In this document: positions 1 through 8,252 of the stretch, one piece after another | Position numbering within the stretch: the stretch's first letter is position 1 | Layout: each line of letters begins with the position of its first letter | Source of the DNA: Chitinophaga pinensis | GTDB lineage: Bacteria > Bacteroidota > Bacteroidia > Chitinophagales > Chitinophagaceae | Length of the DNA: 64,000 nucleotides | Assembly: GCA_945878115.1 (NCBI GenBank) | Contig: CAMDVD010000007.1 | Span: 1 to 64,000, forward strand | Reading direction: 5' to 3' | Program-made: the position numbers and the translations under genes | The notes under the pieces: model-generated | Told to the model about the DNA's origin: nothing | Seen by the model: the letters and a program-made list of their open reading frames with translations, nothing else | Databases searched by the model: none

Positions 1-388
1 AAAGTGTTCTTAATTTTCCTATGTTCAATGGCGTAGTCGGAAAAACTGGGTGGAGAAGATGTCTTTTGCATATATAACATATATCAAAAATCACGCCAAA
101 CTCAATGATAGCAACACTTTCAGACAAAATTACCTTGCAACGGTCTTGAGATATGCCTAAAGGCATAAAATTAATGTTTTTAAAACGGTACAAAAAAGGA
201 ATAAAAATTAGTTACAAAGAATTTGCAACACATTTCAGGAATTTTAAGAGATGAAATAAGTTTTACTAGCCTTTGGCTCGGAGAGCATATTTTATCTAAG
301 GTTTGAGATGACGTAGGAGCCAAACTTACCACAGAGCCATTAAGAATAATCTTATGCTACGGTTTCATCCCACATTTTTTATAGACCT
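1..388. other. left edge, no intact gene
   Basis: No intact reading frame of useful length is visible. Around 57-160 on the plus strand there is a short open stretch (KNHAKLND, FRQNYLATV) that ends at a TAA, and around 205-255 another (ISYKEFATHF) in a different frame. These could be scraps of a decayed gene, but I cannot assign a family. An 8-bp inverted repeat (TTTGGCTC at 272-279, GAGCCAAA at 317-324) lies just downstream of the 389 ORF. Confidence 0.4.
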
Positions 389-697
389 TCAAACAGGCAT
401 ATCCAGCTCATTCGCAGCACTTTCTAAACTCACTCCTTCTTCTTTAGCAACATTAACAAGTTCTGTTAAATCGGTTTTATTCGTCACAACATATTGGTTT
501 TTCGATTGAATAGCACTGTAACTTTTTCTTACATAAAACAAAAAAGAATATCCGAAGACAAACATGAAAAGAGATAAAATGTACATCATTATGAAAGCAC
601 TAAGTATTAATTCAAAATTTTCAAATTTTACAATATAGCAATAAGATAGAAAATAAACAATCCCTCCGAGCATTAATATAATTCCTAGAAACCCCAT
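389..697 (-). CDS. hypothetical membrane protein, possibly 5'-truncated
   Basis: I do not recognise a family. The 102-residue frame has two hydrophobic segments (about residues 3-22 and 28-52) and a soluble C-terminus (NKTDLTELVNVAKEEGVSL) that may be cytoplasmic. The same frame stays open upstream to a TAA at 914-916 and encodes two more membrane-like segments (for example FLLLIALSVL and YLYVGFFIAAYYLF), but contains no ATG. The annotated ATG therefore falls in the middle of what was probably a four-helix membrane protein. Its original 5' end seems to have been replaced by a fragment of a paralogue of the 4268-4483 gene. Expression is uncertain. Confidence 0.45.
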   Translation of the reverse strand: MGFLGIILMLGGIVYFLSYCYIVKFENFELILSAFIMMYILSLFMFVFGYSFLFYVRKSYSAIQSKNQYVVTNKTDLTELVNVAKEEGVSLESAANELDMPV

Positions 698-883
698 AAT
701 GTACCCTGATATTTTCTGAATAATATTTAAAGGTGGGTAAGAAATTAATTCACCTTTTAAAACAAACCTTGTTGAGAATAAATAGTAGGCAGCAATGAAA
801 AAACCTACATATAAATAATAATACTGCCCTTCAATAAGATTTCCTTTTAATACTGATAGAGCGATAAGAAGTAAGAAAATTGA

Positions 884-955
884 CTTTAAAACAGTTTTAT
901 AACCTTTGATTTCTTAAACGACTGACCCCAAAACACCATTACTTTTAGCCTATTT
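884..955 (-). pseudogene. remnant of a paralogue of the 4268-4483 small membrane protein
   Basis: Read on the minus strand this gives KSNGVLGSVV-stop-EIKGYKTVLKS. That matches the C-terminus of the 4268-4483 product (NGVPGSVIYEIKGKTVLKS) with a TAC-to-TAA change at the tyrosine and one extra TAT codon. After KTVLKS the frame runs on into the membrane protein at 389-697 instead of ending. Only about 25 codons survive. Confidence 0.6.
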
Positions 956-984
956 CTTGTATTTGCTGCTATAGGAAGTTATTC

Positions 985-2379
985 TTACTTTACATAAACT
1001 CCATCTTTCCATTCTCCAACATATTTATCTCCGCTTACAGTTGTAAAAGTTCCTTGACCACTTTTTATGCCATCTTTCCATTCTCCAACATATTTAGCTC
1101 CGTTTGAATATGTAGTAGTTCCTTGACCATTCATATTGTCATCTTTAAATTCTCCTACATATTTATTTCCATTTGAAAATGTAACAGTTCCAAGACCATT
1201 TTTTTTGCCATCTTTATATTCTCCGACATATTTATCTCCGTTTGAATATGTGTAAGTTCCAAGACCATTTTTTTTGCCATCTTTATATTCTCCGACATAT
1301 TTATCTCCATTTGCAGATGTCATAGTTCCTTGACCGTTTTGTTTGCCATCTTTCCATTCTCCTACATATTTATCTCCGTTCGCAGATGTATAAGTTCCTT
1401 GACCATTCATATTGCCATCTTTAAATTCTCCTACATATTTCTCCCCATTTATAATTGTAAAAGTCCCTAAACCATTGAATCTGTTATCTTTAAATTCTCC
1501 TACATATTTATTTCCATTTGAAAATGTCAAAGTTCCTTGACCATTTGATTTGCCATCTTTCACTTCTCCAACATATTTATCTCCGTTTGCAGTTGTCAAA
1601 GTTCCTTGACCATTCATATTGTGATCTTTAAATTCTCCTACATATTTATCTCCATTTGAAGATGTCAAAGTTCCATGACCATTTGATTTGCCATCTTTCC
1701 ATTCTCCAACATATTTAGCTCCGATTACAGTTGTGGTAGTTCCTTGACCATTCATAATTCCATCTTTCCATTCTCCTACATATTTATCTCCATTTGAATA
1801 TGTCATAGTTCCTTGACCATTCATATCGCCATCTTTAAATTCTCCTACATATCTATCTCCGTTTGAAAATGTAAAAGTTCCATATCCTTGAATACAGTTA
1901 CCAATAACACAACCGAAAGAATTTATGTAAGTACTGCCATTACCAATAATTAATGAATTGGTTGAATAATCAAACGAAAATTTACCAAGTTTACTTAGTG
2001 CTGATTGCCCTAATAATATTGGGGCATCATTGTTATGAATTATAGTCGCTTCTACATTCTTTATTACATACCCACCTATGTTTATTGAATCAAGAATAAT
2101 CTTTGTACCTTCTTGGATTTCTCCATTTGCTATTTGATAGTATTCTGTGCCTAAAATATTATCCTTTGATAAATAGTTGTTTTTTAGCATAAATATTGCT
2201 TCAGCTAGAGAAATTGTAACATCACTTGCTCCACTATCAAAGACAAATTTCATATTCAAGCCGTTTACCTGACAAGGAATATAATAAACGCCATTTCTTT
2301 TTTCTAAAATAACTCTGGATTGAGCACTTGCATTTGTAATGAGAATTATTAGAAGAAGAAAAGTGATGATATTTTTCAT
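985..2379 (-). CDS. secreted retropepsin-like aspartic protease with 13 MORN repeats
   Basis: The protein has a signal peptide (MKNIITFLLLIILITNASAQ), then a clan AA aspartic-protease-like domain (about residues 21-150), then 13 MORN repeats to the C-terminus. The protease domain shows the active-site motif FVFDSGASDVTIS near residue 46 and the typical second half ILLGQSALSKLG near residue 120, as in single-domain retropepsins that act as dimers. Each repeat is 23 residues with the core KYVGEFKDGxxNGQGT. The protein is probably periplasmic or outer-surface; its substrate is unknown. It lies 132 bp downstream of a paralogue (2512-3846) that has the same signal peptide but no protease domain. 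The protease-MORN fusion is clear in the sequence; its role is not. Confidence 0.8.
   Translation of the reverse strand: MKNIITFLLLIILITNASAQSRVILEKRNGVYYIPCQVNGLNMKFVFDSGASDVTISLAEAIFMLKNNYLSKDNILGTEYYQIANGEIQEGTKIILDSINIGGYVIKNVEATIIHNNDAPILLGQSALSKLGKFSFDYSTNSLIIGNGSTYINSFGCVIGNCIQGYGTFTFSNGDRYVGEFKDGDMNGQGTMTYSNGDKYVGEWKDGIMNGQGTTTTVIGAKYVGEWKDGKSNGHGTLTSSNGDKYVGEFKDHNMNGQGTLTTANGDKYVGEVKDGKSNGQGTLTFSNGNKYVGEFKDNRFNGLGTFTIINGEKYVGEFKDGNMNGQGTYTSANGDKYVGEWKDGKQNGQGTMTSANGDKYVGEYKDGKKNGLGTYTYSNGDKYVGEYKDGKKNGLGTVTFSNGNKYVGEFKDDNMNGQGTTTYSNGAKYVGEWKDGIKSGQGTFTTVSGDKYVGEWKDGVYVK
988..1880 (-). repeat. 69-bp tandem repeats encoding MORN units (13 copies)
   Basis: The DNA repeats with a 69-bp period (TTCTCCTACATATTTATCTC-like core on the plus strand), matching 23-residue MORN units. 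Copies differ mainly at the codon before KDG and at the variable S/A-NG position. Confidence 0.85.
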
Positions 2380-2511
2380 GGTATTTTTTTAATGCTCTAA
2401 AAGGTCGTTCTAAGAAAAAACCACCGTTTGCATCACACAAATCTAAGAAAAACTATCATTCGAATCACTGAACCGCCAATTTCTTGTAGGTGCTGTTATT
2501 GCGCGTTATTC

Positions 2512-3846
2512 TTACTTTACATAAACTCCATCTTTCCATTCTCCAACAAATTTATTTCCATTTAGAGATGTCATAGTTCCTTGACCATTTTGTATGTTAT
2601 CTTTAAATTCTCCAACATATTTATCTCCATTTGAAAATGTATAAGTTCCTTGACCATTTTTTTTGTTATCTTTATATTCTCCGACATATTTAGCTCCGCT
2701 TGAATATGTCAAAGTTCCTTGACCATTCATATTGCCATCTTTAAATTCTCCAACCAACTTATCTCCGTTTGAAAATGTAAAAGTTCCTAGACCATTCATT
2801 TTGTCATCTTTAAATTCTCCAACATATTTATCTCCATTTGAAAATGTATAAGTTCCTTGACCATTTTTTTTGTTATCTTTATATTCTCCGACATATTTAG
2901 CTCCGCTTGAATATGTCAAAGTTGCTTGACCATTCATATTGCCATCTTTAAATTCTCCTACATATTTATCTCCATTTGAAGATGTAAAAGTTCCTTGACC
3001 ATTTTGTTTGTCATCTTTCCATACTCCAACATATTTATTTCCATTTGCAGTTGTCAAAGTTCCTAGACCATTCATTTTGTCATCTTTAAATTCTCCAACC
3101 AACTTATCTCCGTTTGAAAATGTAAAAGTTCCTAGACCATTTTGTTTGCCATCTTTCATTTCTCCAACATATTTATCTCCATTTGAAAATGTAACAGTTC
3201 CTTGACCATTTTGTTCGCCATATTTATATTCTCCTACATATTTATCTCCGTTTGCAATTGTCAAAGTTCCTTGACCATCTGGTTTGCCATCTTTAAATTC
3301 TCCAACATATTTATCTCCGTTTGCTTTTGTCAAAGTTCCTTGACCATTCATATTGCCATCTTTAAATTCTCCTACATATTTCTCTCCATTTATAATTGTA
3401 AAAGTCCCTAAACCATTGAATTTGTTATCTTTAAATTCTCCTACATATTTATCTCCGCTGACAGTTGTCAAAGTTCCTTGACCATTCATATTGTCATCTT
3501 TAAATTCTCCTACATATTTATTTCCATTTATAATTGTAAAAGTCCCTAAACCATTGAATTTGTTATCTATAAATTCTCCTACATAATTATCTCCGTTTGC
3601 AGTTGTAAAAGTTCCTTGACCATTTTGTTTGTCATCTTTCCATACTCCAACATATTTATTTCCATTTGCAGTTGTCAAAGTTCCTTGACCATTTGATTTG
3701 CCATCTTTCATTTCTCCAACATATTTATCTCCGCTTACAGTTGTAAAAGTTCCTTGACCATTTCTTTTTTCTGAAATAACCTTAGTTTGAGCGTTTGCAT
3801 TTATAATTAGAATTATAAGAAGTAGAAAAGTGATTAAATTTTTCAT
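2512..3846 (-). CDS. secreted MORN-repeat protein (18 repeats), protease domain missing
   Basis: The signal peptide MKNLITFLLLIILIINANAQ is nearly identical to that of the 985-2379 protein. After the shared TKVISEKRNG the sequence goes straight into MORN repeats (QGTFTTVSGDKYVGE). The roughly 120-150-residue aspartic protease domain of the paralogue is absent, as if an in-frame recombination joined KRNG to a repeat NG. There are 18 repeats of 23 residues, and both proteins end in EWKDGVYVK. The 3' flanks of the two genes (TTATTCTTACTTTACATAAA) are also shared, so this is a tandem gene duplication. MORN repeats in bacterial exported proteins have no single known function. Confidence 0.75.
   Translation of the reverse strand: MKNLITFLLLIILIINANAQTKVISEKRNGQGTFTTVSGDKYVGEMKDGKSNGQGTLTTANGNKYVGVWKDDKQNGQGTFTTANGDNYVGEFIDNKFNGLGTFTIINGNKYVGEFKDDNMNGQGTLTTVSGDKYVGEFKDNKFNGLGTFTIINGEKYVGEFKDGNMNGQGTLTKANGDKYVGEFKDGKPDGQGTLTIANGDKYVGEYKYGEQNGQGTVTFSNGDKYVGEMKDGKQNGLGTFTFSNGDKLVGEFKDDKMNGLGTLTTANGNKYVGVWKDDKQNGQGTFTSSNGDKYVGEFKDGNMNGQATLTYSSGAKYVGEYKDNKKNGQGTYTFSNGDKYVGEFKDDKMNGLGTFTFSNGDKLVGEFKDGNMNGQGTLTYSSGAKYVGEYKDNKKNGQGTYTFSNGDKYVGEFKDNIQNGQGTMTSLNGNKFVGEWKDGVYVK
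2641..2960 (-). repeat. 207-bp higher-order duplication within the MORN array
   Basis: The stretch beginning at about 2641 recurs almost unchanged at about 2848, an offset of 207 bp (3 x 69). At the protein level a three-repeat block (SSGAKYVGEYKDNKKNG and neighbours) occurs twice in a row. Near-identity points to a recent unequal exchange. Confidence 0.75.
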
Positions 3847-4277
3847 TTAGATTATTGTTTTAAGGGCAATTATTAGAATAAATAGTACAATGACTATTTG
3901 CATGAAATGGTTGTCTTACGGTTTAACATTTAGTGAATTTACAAAATAATTCTATATCTCAAATAAAATATTCATTTTACAGATTCAGAAACCGTCGAAT
4001 GTTATAAGGCAAACGAATTACGCAAAATTTGCCTAAATACCTTTTGATTTCCTCACATACAGCGCGTAGGAGTTTTGCAACAAATAGCTACCTCAAAGGA
4101 CATATAACGGGCAATATTATGGCAGTTACTGGACACCGTACTGAAAGTAGTTTTAATAAATACATAAGGGTTACACCAATGGAAAAAGCGCGGTCCTTTA
4201 AGTTGCATGAAGATAAACAAAATACAAAATTGAGAATAGCGAAATGATTCCTTGTATCTTATTTAGATTATTGTTTT
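3845..4277. repeat. 17-bp direct repeats flanking a recombinase fragment (possible att remnant)
   Basis: ATTTAGATTATTGTTTT occurs exactly at 3845-3861 and 4261-4277, 416 bp apart. The right copy overlaps the stop codon of the 4268 gene and the left copy is the leader of the MORN gene. The 3' fragment of a tyrosine recombinase lies between them, ending 13 bp before the right copy, as integrase genes often sit beside their att site. This could be a remnant of an integrated element, or simply a duplicated gene junction. Confidence 0.45.
4029..4247 (+). pseudogene. tyrosine recombinase C-terminal fragment
   Basis: The translated frame contains SSHTARRSFATN, GHRTESSFNKYI and VTPMEKA. This is the C-terminal part of a phage-integrase-type tyrosine recombinase: the H-x-x-R box, the GH motif, and the catalytic tyrosine in NKYI. 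The usual 250-300 residues before this are missing and the frame closes at a TAA at 4005-4007. The TTG start in the ORF track is not meaningful. It is a dead 3' fragment, suggesting a lost mobile element. Confidence 0.8.
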
Positions 4278-4483
4278 GACTTTAAAACAGTTTTACCTTT
4301 GATTTCGTAAATTACTGATCCTGGAACACCATTTTTTTCGGCAATCTCTCCCAAAACTAAAGTGTGTTTCTTTAGCTCAACAGTTTGTTCTTTTGACGAT
4401 TTGGCTATTTCATATATCCAACTTAGCAAGAATAAATTAAGAATGACTGCAATTACTGAACTAGCGATAATAATGGTTATCAT
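4268..4483 (-). CDS. small hypothetical membrane protein
   Basis: This 71-residue protein has one N-terminal hydrophobic segment (IIIASSVIAVILNLFLLSWI) and a polar C-terminus (KKHTLVLGEIAEKNGVPGSV). No family is recognised. A decayed copy of its C-terminus is found at 884-955. A shared sequence just before its stop and before the MORN gene at 3846 suggests the two genes were once adjacent and co-transcribed, before the recombinase fragment separated them. Its upstream 60 bp resembles the region upstream of the MORN gene (TTTACAAAATAA-type motifs). Confidence 0.55.
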   Translation of the reverse strand: MITIIIASSVIAVILNLFLLSWIYEIAKSSKEQTVELKKHTLVLGEIAEKNGVPGSVIYEIKGKTVLKSKQ

Positions 4484-4686
4484 ACTCCATATTTAATTTT
4501 AATTAATGAAACGGTTTCTTTACTCTTTAACTTTCAGTAAATCTACAAAATAAATAGAATTGCGAAGTAAAATTTATTTATATCTTCATGCTATCAAATT
4601 TCAATTTTCATGCCAGTAGCAAAACAACCAACACCGACCTATTGGACAACTAAAACAAATCGATTTATTAAACCTTAAATAGACTT

Positions 4687-5370
4687 ATGAGTACAGAATT
4701 AACAGAGTGCCCACACTGTAAAACAAACTTAAAGAGCGGATTATTTTCGAGTGTTACCTTGCTAGATAATAATAAGGTAAAAATTATAAATGAATTTATA
4801 GAAAGTCCATTTGATACGTATTGCACAAAATGCGGAAATGAATTATATTCTAAATATTCTAAAATATTAATGGAAGAAAAACAGAATTTGACGCAAGAAT
4901 TTTATAATTTAATTTATTCAATTCCAGTTATTTCTATTCATACACCATACAATTGGGAATATGAAATTCTTGAAATGGTAACGGGGCAATCAACAACTGG
5001 AACTGGCGTACTTTCTGAATTCACTTCATCATTTACCGATTTATTTGGAGTACAATCTAAACGCTATAACCAAAAACTAAAATTTGGAGAAAATATGTGT
5101 TTGGCTCAACTTAGAAAACAAACATTGGACCTTGGCGGAAATGCAGTAATTGGAACAGATATAGATTATTCAGAAGTTGGAGGGCAAAAAGGTATGCTAA
5201 TGGTTTGTATGGGTGGAACTGCTATTAACATAACCAACATTGAAGTTTTAGGAAAAGATAGGGCTGACAATATTGCTAAGATTAAAGAATTAAACAAACG
5301 AATCGACGAATTGAATGAATACGATTTAAATGACGAAAATGAAACCGTAATTATAATCTCACATAAATAA
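4687..5370 (+). CDS. zinc-ribbon plus YbjQ/DUF74-like protein
   Basis: The N-terminus has two CxxC pairs (CPHCKTN near residue 8, CTKCGNE near residue 46), consistent with a zinc ribbon. Residues about 95-190 resemble the YbjQ family (PF01906, DUF74): TGTGVLSEF, then CLAQLRKQTLDLGGNAVIG, then a hydrophobic strand (MLMVCMGGTAI). YbjQ proteins form pentamers and have no settled function. The C-terminus is a short charged helix (KELNKRIDELNEYDL). The ATG at 4687 directly precedes the zinc ribbon. The gene is convergent with alaS. Confidence 0.6.
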   Translation: MSTELTECPHCKTNLKSGLFSSVTLLDNNKVKIINEFIESPFDTYCTKCGNELYSKYSKILMEEKQNLTQEFYNLIYSIPVISIHTPYNWEYEILEMVTGQSTTGTGVLSEFTSSFTDLFGVQSKRYNQKLKFGENMCLAQLRKQTLDLGGNAVIGTDIDYSEVGGQKGMLMVCMGGTAINITNIEVLGKDRADNIAKIKELNKRIDELNEYDLNDENETVIIISHK

Positions 5371-5458
5371 ACCAATATTACACGTTTAGTATTGGGCCAG
5401 TTACCAAAAAGAAATAAAATTTACTGGCTACAGATTACCTTAATTAAAGGCCCGCAGC

Positions 5459-8089
5459 TTATGCGAGCAAGCCTTTTACTCTATCCAATACTTCTTGTAA
5501 TCTATTCGCGTTGGTTCCGCCAGCAGTTGCCAAATTTTTATTTCCACCGCCACCGCCTTCAATTAAAGGAGTCACCATTTCTTTAATTAATTTTCCAGCA
5601 TCCAATATAGAATCATTGTGGACAGCAATAGCCACGCAAGCTTTTCCATCCATATTTGCTGTTAGACATACAAGATAATTTCCTTGTAATTCATTTTTCA
5701 AATCAGTACAAATTTTTCGCAAAGCATCCGCATTCGTCACTTCAATATTTTCACCAATAAAAATAGTGTCTCCAATTATCTGTTGTTTTTTGCTTACTAA
5801 CTCTTGGCGAATTCCTACTAATACTTTCGCTTCTATACGCTCCAATTGTTTTTGCAATTGGTTTTTTTCCTCTAGTAAATGATCAATGGACTTTGTAATA
5901 TCTTTTGGATTTTTAAATTGCAAACGTATAGCTTCCAATGTTTTCAATTGCGACTGAATATAAGATTCCGCTTTGCATCCTGCTAAGGCTTCAATACGTC
6001 GTACACCTGCAGCTACAGCAGCTTCCGAAGTAATTTTAAAAATATTTAATTCGCCAGTACTGCCCACATGTGTGCCTCCACATAATTCGATCGAATAATT
6101 TTCATCCATAATAACCACCCTAACAACATCTCCATATTTTTCGCCAAACAATGCCATTGCACCAGTTTTCATGGCTTCTTCTTTTGGCATTTCTTTAATG
6201 ATAACTGGAATATTTTGTCTAATTTTTCGGTTCACGATAGTTTCCACTTGCAAGATTTCTTCTTCTGTCATTTTTGCAAAATGAGAAAAATCAAAACGCA
6301 AATTAAGATCACTAACCATACTTCCTTTTTGCACCACATGCTTCCCTAATACCTCTCGCAAAGCCGCATGCATCAAATGTGTTACACTATGGTGACGTGT
6401 TATTTTTCGACGACGTGAAGCATCAATTTTTACCTCCACTTCAGCACCCAATTCCTCTGGCAAGCTATCTACAAAATGGATGATTAAATCATTTTCCTTT
6501 TTTGTATCATTGATTGGAATTTGGAATTTTGAATTTAAATCTTGGAATGTTATAGTACCTGTATCACCTACTTGTCCGCCACTCTCTGCATAAAAAGGAG
6601 TTTCTTGCAATACAATTTGATATTGGCTTTTCCCTTTCGCACTCACCTTTCGATATTTAATTACTTTCGTTGTAACTTCTGTTTTGGTGTATGCGCTGGA
6701 CATGCATTTCGCCGTTTCATCCAACACTACCCAATCTTCGGTATCAACAACTGCAGCCTTTCGCGACCGATCTTTTTGTTTTTGCAATTCAATCGTAAAA
6801 CCATCCACATCCACTGTCCAGTTTTTTTCAGAAGCGATTAACTGTGTCAAATCCAATGGGAAACCATACGTGTCACTCAACTCAAATGCCTCTGCACCAG
6901 CTATACAGGATGTCTTTACAGCATCATTGTTCATGATTTCATCCATACGTTTCAAGCCATTGTCCAAAGTTCTCAAAAATCCATTTTCCTCCTCTAGTAT
7001 AACTTTCGACACAAACTCTTCTTGTGATTTTAATTCTGGAAAAACACTTGCAAATTGGTTCGCAATGATAGGAAGCAACTGATATAATAATGGTTGCTTA
7101 TAATTTAAGAATGAATAATAATATCGAACAGCTCTACGCAATATTCTTCGTATCACGTAACCTGCACCTGTATTTGAAGGCAATTGGCCATCTGCAATTG
7201 TAAAACTAATTGCTCGAATATGATCGGCTAAAACGCGAAAAGCAATGGCTTGTTTAGAGTCATCATTGTGATATTTGGTATTTGTAATTTCTTCCGTCTT
7301 CTGTATTGTTGGCGTAAATACATCTGTATCATAATTGGAAGTTTTGCCTTGTATCACACGTACCAATCGCTCATAACCCATGCCTGTATCCACATGACGT
7401 GCAGGTAATTCTTCTAATGAGCCATCTTTCTTTCGATTGAATTGTATGAATACATTATTCCAAATTTCTATTACTTGCGGATGGTCAGCATTCACTAATG
7501 TACTGCCAGCTATTTGTTTTCTCTCCTCTTCTGGTCTTGAATCAAAATGAATTTCAGTGCATGGACCACATGGACCCGTATCGCCCATTTCCCAAAAATT
7601 ATCCTTTTTATTCCCTAACAAAATACGCTCTTCAGGTACTATTTTTTTCCATTCGGCAAATGCTTCATCATCTTTAGGAATGCCTTCTTTTTCATCGCCT
7701 TCAAAAATAGTCACATATAATCTGTCTTTATCCAATTGATATACCTCTGTCAGTAATTCCCAACTCCAAGCTATGGCTTCTTTCTTGAAATAATCGCCAA
7801 AACTCCAATTACCAAGCATTTCAAACATGGTATGGTGATAAGTATCAACACCAACTTCTTCCAAATCGTTGTGCTTACCACTTACTCTTAAACATTTTTG
7901 TGTATCCGCAATGCGTAAAGCTTTTGGTATTTCATTACCTAAAAAATAGTCTTTAAATTGATTCATACCCGCATTGGTAAACATTAATGTCGGGTCATTT
8001 TTAACAACGATAGGTGCACTAGGTACTATCGTATGTCCTTTAGTTTGAAAAAAGTCTAAAAATTGTTGGCGTATTTCAGATGAAGTCAT
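5459..8089 (-). CDS. alaS: alanine--tRNA ligase
   Basis: AlaRS charges tRNA-Ala in the cytoplasm. At 876 residues it has the full bacterial length. The N-terminal class II catalytic domain starts SSEIRQQFLDFFQTKGH and includes the MFTNAGMNQFKDYFLG and GPCGPCTEIHFD motifs. The editing domain carries the zinc-site HSVTHLMHAAL near residue 565 and CGGTHV near residue 665. The C-Ala domain ends with GGGGGNKNLATAGG and GLLA. The start ATG has a TACTTTTG promoter element 17 bp upstream. It appears to be a single-gene transcript. Confidence 0.97.
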   Translation of the reverse strand: MTSSEIRQQFLDFFQTKGHTIVPSAPIVVKNDPTLMFTNAGMNQFKDYFLGNEIPKALRIADTQKCLRVSGKHNDLEEVGVDTYHHTMFEMLGNWSFGDYFKKEAIAWSWELLTEVYQLDKDRLYVTIFEGDEKEGIPKDDEAFAEWKKIVPEERILLGNKKDNFWEMGDTGPCGPCTEIHFDSRPEEERKQIAGSTLVNADHPQVIEIWNNVFIQFNRKKDGSLEELPARHVDTGMGYERLVRVIQGKTSNYDTDVFTPTIQKTEEITNTKYHNDDSKQAIAFRVLADHIRAISFTIADGQLPSNTGAGYVIRRILRRAVRYYYSFLNYKQPLLYQLLPIIANQFASVFPELKSQEEFVSKVILEEENGFLRTLDNGLKRMDEIMNNDAVKTSCIAGAEAFELSDTYGFPLDLTQLIASEKNWTVDVDGFTIELQKQKDRSRKAAVVDTEDWVVLDETAKCMSSAYTKTEVTTKVIKYRKVSAKGKSQYQIVLQETPFYAESGGQVGDTGTITFQDLNSKFQIPINDTKKENDLIIHFVDSLPEELGAEVEVKIDASRRRKITRHHSVTHLMHAALREVLGKHVVQKGSMVSDLNLRFDFSHFAKMTEEEILQVETIVNRKIRQNIPVIIKEMPKEEAMKTGAMALFGEKYGDVVRVVIMDENYSIELCGGTHVGSTGELNIFKITSEAAVAAGVRRIEALAGCKAESYIQSQLKTLEAIRLQFKNPKDITKSIDHLLEEKNQLQKQLERIEAKVLVGIRQELVSKKQQIIGDTIFIGENIEVTNADALRKICTDLKNELQGNYLVCLTANMDGKACVAIAVHNDSILDAGKLIKEMVTPLIEGGGGGNKNLATAGGTNANRLQEVLDRVKGLLA

Positions 8090-8106
8090 GTTTTATTTTT
8101 GTGGCG

Positions 8107-8114
8107 CAAAAGTA
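8107..8114 (-). promoter_or_regulatory. Bacteroidota -7 promoter element for alaS
   Basis: TACTTTTG on the minus strand fits the TAnnTTTG -7 consensus of this phylum and lies 17 bp before the alaS start codon. Confidence 0.55.
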
Positions 8115-8197
8115 TAAAATACATAAGTCAATTGTTTCATAACGCTGTACTATTTCTATTTCGATACCATAATTATTTATTCTACATGGCTTTGCAT

Positions 8198-8228
8198 AAA
8201 AAAAACCGCTTCTTGTGGAAGCGGTTTT
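8198..8228 (-). terminator. Rho-independent terminator after ompH
   Basis: On the minus strand there is a 9-bp perfect stem (AACCGCTTC / GAAGCGGTT) with a 5-nt loop, followed by a run of eight T. It sits 25 bp after the ompH stop and ends the uppS-bamA-ompH-ompH transcript before alaS. Confidence 0.85.
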
Positions 8229-8252
8229 CTATATATTGTAAGATTTACATTC

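Noticed and set aside
1-260. Possible 5' part of the tyrosine recombinase (KNHAKLND, FRQNYLATV)
   Set aside because: The stretches are short, in different frames and have no clear integrase motif; they cannot be tied to the 4029-4247 fragment by eye.
3008-3411. Two plus-strand ORFs across the MORN gene
   Set aside because: They are antisense shadows of the 69-bp repeat in the MORN gene.
5372-5395. Possible terminator between the YbjQ-like gene and alaS
   Set aside because: A weak CCAATA/TATTGG hairpin without a T-run on either strand.
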